Assembly: GCF_002251735.1 (NCBI RefSeq)
Contig: NZ_NOXS01000032.1
Span: 541,018 to 605,017 of the forward strand
DNA from: Elstera cyanobacteriorum
GTDB lineage: Bacteria; Pseudomonadota; Alphaproteobacteria; Elsterales; Elsteraceae
DNA length: 64,000 bases
Direction: 5' to 3'
Shown here: piece by piece, positions 61,533 to 64,000 of the stretch
How the letters are laid out: every line of letters starts with the position of its first letter
Numbering within the stretch: the first letter of the stretch is position 1
Notes under the pieces: model-generated
Seen by the model: only the letters and a program-made list of their open reading frames with translations
The model's database searches: none
Told to the model about the DNA's origin: nothing
Program-made: the position numbers and the translations under genes

Positions 61533-63668
61533 ATGGGAATTCCGGTGCTCGATCATCCGCTCGGCGGGGTCCGCGTCCACCGGGCCGATTACGATTGGCC
61601 GACGGACGGCGCCCGCCTGGAGCTCATCTCGGAGTATCGGCCGGCGGGCGACCAGCCGACCGCCATCAAAGAACTGGTGGCCGGTGTGCGGGCCGAGGAG
61701 CGTAACCAAGTGCTGCTGGGCGTGACCGGGTCGGGCAAGACCTTCACGATTGCCCATGTAATCCAAGAGGTGCAGCGGCCCACGCTGATCTTAGCGCCCA
61801 ATAAAACCCTGGCGGCGCAGCTTTATGGGGAAATGAAGAGCTTTTTCCCCAATAACGCCGTCGAATATTTCGTCTCTTACTATGATTATTATCAGCCGGA
61901 AGCCTATGTTCCGCGCAGCGATACCTATATCGAAAAGGAAGCGACGATCAACGAGCAGATCGACCGGATGCGCCACGCCGCCACCCGGTCGCTGCTGGAA
62001 CAGCGCGATGTGATCATCGTCGCCTCCGTCTCCTGCATCTATGGTATCGGCTCGGTCGAGACCTATTCGAGCATGACGGTCGATCTCGCGGTCGGGAAGA
62101 GTTTCGAGCGCACGCAGCTTATTCGCCGCCTGACGGAGCTTCAGTATAAGCGCAACGACGCGGGCTTTGGGCGCGGCACCTTCCGCGTGCGCGGCGACAC
62201 GATCGAACTCTTCCCCGCCCATTACGAGGATCGCGCGTGGCGCATCTCGCTGTTCGGTGACGAGATCGAAGGGCTGCACGAGATCGACCCGCTGACCGGC
62301 GAAAAGATCACCGCCCTCAATGATGTGCGCATTTACGCCAATAGCCATTACGTCACGCCGCGCCCGACCCTCAATCAAGCCATCAAGCAGATTAAGCAGG
62401 ATCTGAAACTGCGGCTGGAGGAGTTGGTCGCCGCCAATAAGCTGCTGGAGGCGCAGCGGCTGGAACAGCGCACGCAGTTCGATCTGGAGATGCTCGAAGC
62501 CTCCGGCTTTTGTGCGGGCATCGAAAACTATTCGCGCTACCTGTCGGGCCGCAATCCCGGCGAACCGCCGCCGACGCTGTTTGAATATCTGCCGCCCGAT
62601 GCCCTGCTGGTCATCGACGAAAGCCACGTCACCGTGCCGCAGTTGGGCGCGATGTATAAGGGCGACTTTGCGCGCAAATCCACCCTGTCGGACTATGGCT
62701 TCCGCCTGCCCTCCTGCCTCGATAACCGCCCGCTGAAGTTCGAAGAGTGGGAGGTGCTGCGCCCCTCGACCATCTTCGTCTCCGCCACCCCCGGCCCGTG
62801 GGAATTGGGGCAGACGGAGGGGGTTTATTCCGAACAGGTCGTGCGCCCGACCGGGCTGACCGACCCCGTGTGCATCATTCGCCCGACCGAACATCAGGTC
62901 GATGACCTGATTGCCGAGTGCAAGGCGGAGGCGGCGAAGAATAGTCGCGTGCTGGTCACCACCCTCACCAAAAAAATGGCCGAGGCGCTGACGGAATATA
63001 TGACCGAAGCCGGGCTGAAGGTCCGCTACGTCCATTCCGACGTGGATACGCTGGAGCGCATCGAGATTATCCGCGATCTGCGCTTGGGCGTCTTCGATGT
63101 GCTGATCGGCATCAACCTCCTGCGCGAGGGGCTGGATATTCCCGAATGTTCCACCGTCGCCATTCTGGATGCCGATAAGGAAGGCTATCTGCGCTCCCGC
63201 ACCTCCCTCATCCAGACCATCGGCCGCGCCGCCCGCAATGTCGAAGGCCGCGCCCTGCTCTACGCCGACCGCATCACCGCCAGCATGCAGGCCGCCATCG
63301 ACGAAACCAACCGCCGCCGCGAAAAGCAGCAGGCTTATAACGCCGCCAACGGCATTACGCCGGAAACGGTGCGCAAATCCATCGGCGACGTGCTGTCCTC
63401 GGTCTTCGAGCGCGCCGACCATCTGACCGTCGATGCTGGGCCGGATTACCAGATGGGTAAGGATTTGAAGACCCATATGGCCGAGCTGGACAAAAAAATG
63501 CGCGACGCCGCCGCCAATCTGGAATTCGAAGAAGCCGCCCGCCTGCGCGACGAACTCCGCCGCCTGGAGGCGCTGGATTTGGGGCTTCCGGCGGGGGACG
63601 CAAAGCCGAAAGCGGGCAGCGCCCAAGCGGCGAAGGCCAACCGGGGACGGCGGAAGGGGCGGTCGTGA
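61533..63668 (+). CDS. uvrB: excinuclease ABC subunit B (UvrB)
   Basis: A 711-aa helicase-like damage verifier from the ATG at 61533, preceded by AAGGGG. Walker [16 protein letters not shown] (about 60-74), the beta-hairpin [20 protein letters not shown], Walker [10 protein letters not shown], helicase motif [16 protein letters not shown], and a C-terminal UVR motif ([20 protein letters not shown]) binding UvrC are all clear. A Lys/Arg/Ala-rich tail of about 25 residues follows. Confidence 0.97.
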   Translation: MGIPVLDHPLGGVRVHRADYDWPTDGARLELISEYRPAGDQPTAIKELVAGVRAEERNQVLLGVTGSGKTFTIAHVIQEVQRPTLILAPNKTLAAQLYGEMKSFFPNNAVEYFVSYYDYYQPEAYVPRSDTYIEKEATINEQIDRMRHAATRSLLEQRDVIIVASVSCIYGIGSVETYSSMTVDLAVGKSFERTQLIRRLTELQYKRNDAGFGRGTFRVRGDTIELFPAHYEDRAWRISLFGDEIEGLHEIDPLTGEKITALNDVRIYANSHYVTPRPTLNQAIKQIKQDLKLRLEELVAANKLLEAQRLEQRTQFDLEMLEASGFCAGIENYSRYLSGRNPGEPPPTLFEYLPPDALLVIDESHVTVPQLGAMYKGDFARKSTLSDYGFRLPSCLDNRPLKFEEWEVLRPSTIFVSATPGPWELGQTEGVYSEQVVRPTGLTDPVCIIRPTEHQVDDLIAECKAEAAKNSRVLVTTLTKKMAEALTEYMTEAGLKVRYVHSDVDTLERIEIIRDLRLGVFDVLIGINLLREGLDIPECSTVAILDADKEGYLRSRTSLIQTIGRAARNVEGRALLYADRITASMQAAIDETNRRREKQQAYNAANGITPETVRKSIGDVLSSVFERADHLTVDAGPDYQMGKDLKTHMAELDKKMRDAAANLEFEEAARLRDELRRLEALDLGLPAGDAKPKAGSAQAAKANRGRRKGRS

Positions 63669-63697
63669 ACCGCGTCCGCTGCGCGATGGTGGGGAGG

Positions 63698-63830
63698 AAG
63701 AGGACGCTACCGCCCAAGAGGGATCCTGCGCCTGATCGATCTGCTGGCACCGTTTGGGCATACGGATGCGATGATTGCCGACCTCAAGAGCGTCGTGCCC
63801 GGGATTGAGATCGGGGGGCAGGCGTCGTGA
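63698..63830 (+). pseudogene. possible remnant of a gene 3' end after uvrB
   Basis: Between uvrB and the last gene one frame ends with ILRLIDLLAPFGHTDAMIAD and on to KSVVPGIEIGGQAS before a TGA at 63828-63830. It reads like the C-terminal part of a real protein, but upstream it becomes Arg/Gly-rich and has no sensible start. It may be a truncated or decayed gene. The family is not recognised. Confidence 0.3.
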
Positions 63831-64000
63831 GCCTGAAAGGTTGTCTCCTCTATAGCTTTGCCGCGCTTGTTTCGGGTGTGGGACTATTAATAGTGAATGC
63901 TGAGTTGAATAGGCCCGTCATGCTTGATCCCGTTCGCGATCTAGACGTGCCGTTACCGTTTCGCATCGGCAGCGATGGCGATGTTTTTCGTGTCCCCATG
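63827..64000 (+). CDS. small membrane or secreted protein, partial (runs off the window)
   Basis: A frame opening with GTG at 63827, overlapping the preceding TGA, stays open for 58 codons to the window end. It begins MSLKGCLLYSFAALVSGVGL with a hydrophobic helix (about 6-24) that could be a signal anchor, followed by a polar part rich in Asp/Val/Pro. GGGGGGCAGG lies upstream. The family is not recognised, and the AT-richer codon use differs from uvrB. Confidence 0.45.
   Translation, partial: MSLKGCLLYSFAALVSGVGLLIVNAELNRPVMLDPVRDLDVPLPFRIGSDGDVFRVPM

Noticed and set aside
61791..63761. Long minus-strand open frame over uvrB
   Set aside because: It is a reverse-strand shadow of uvrB in GC-rich DNA, with low-complexity His/Gln/Asp-rich sequence and no family match.
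1..64000. CRISPR arrays, tRNA or rRNA genes, insertion sequences
   Set aside because: No regularly spaced repeats, tRNA-like cloverleaf, rRNA stretch, transposase or terminal inverted repeats were recognised by eye.

Overview
The window looks like chromosomal DNA from a GC-rich, motile, Gram-negative alphaproteobacterium, most likely of the Rhodospirillales. The grounds are the FlaF/FlbT flagellin regulators, a CtrA-era style flagellar cluster with an FlbD-type sigma-54 activator, an LptD outer-membrane assembly protein, and the uvrC-pgsA-moaD-moaE order. Genus and species cannot be fixed from sequence alone.

Region 1 (about 0.2-12.3 kb) makes and decorates the flagellar filament. On the minus strand, a Maf-type flagellin sugar transferase, PseB, FlbT, FlaF, a FlmG-like TPR/GT41 transferase and an unknown coiled-coil protein form one tightly packed run, with flagellin just upstream. 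On the plus strand a FlaG-like protein is followed by a PseA/WbpG-type amidotransferase, HisH- and HisF-like partners and a GNAT acetyltransferase. The HisF copy lacks the usual catalytic Asp, so this set is read as nonulosonic-acid amidination/acetylation, not histidine synthesis.

Region 2 (12.5-31.6 kb) is the basal body, hook and export operons: fliK, flgD, flgE, a second flgE-like gene, then fliF-fliG-fliH-fliN-flbD-flhA-flhF-flhG and a second FliK-like gene. Good sigma-54 promoter matches precede fliK and the second FliK-like gene, which fits the FlbD-type activator encoded between them.

Region 3 (31.7-46.5 kb) is envelope, signalling and metabolism: an OmpV/MipA porin-like protein, a MarR regulator, an unknown 501-aa protein and an OmpR/EnvZ-type pair (recalling petP-petR), then an acyl-CoA catabolic operon (TetR, enoyl-CoA hydratase, acyl-CoA ligase, two MaoC proteins, alpha/beta hydrolase) divergent from a complete branched-chain-amino-acid-type ABC importer.

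Region 4 (46.6-64 kb) is surface polysaccharide and housekeeping: NDP-sugar epimerase and dehydrogenase, lptD, glmU, glmS, manC, a family 2 glycosyltransferase, a DUF4160-DUF2442 pair, moaE, moaD, pgsA, uvrC, folB and uvrB. The uvrC-folB gap holds an exact DnaA box, two near matches and an AT-rich island. The window ends inside a small membrane-protein gene.

No tRNA, rRNA, CRISPR array or insertion sequence was recognised. The most unusual material is the doubled flagellin glycosyltransferase set, the unexplained 290-aa and 501-aa proteins, the compositionally odd core of the hook protein, and several unexplained intergenic structures.
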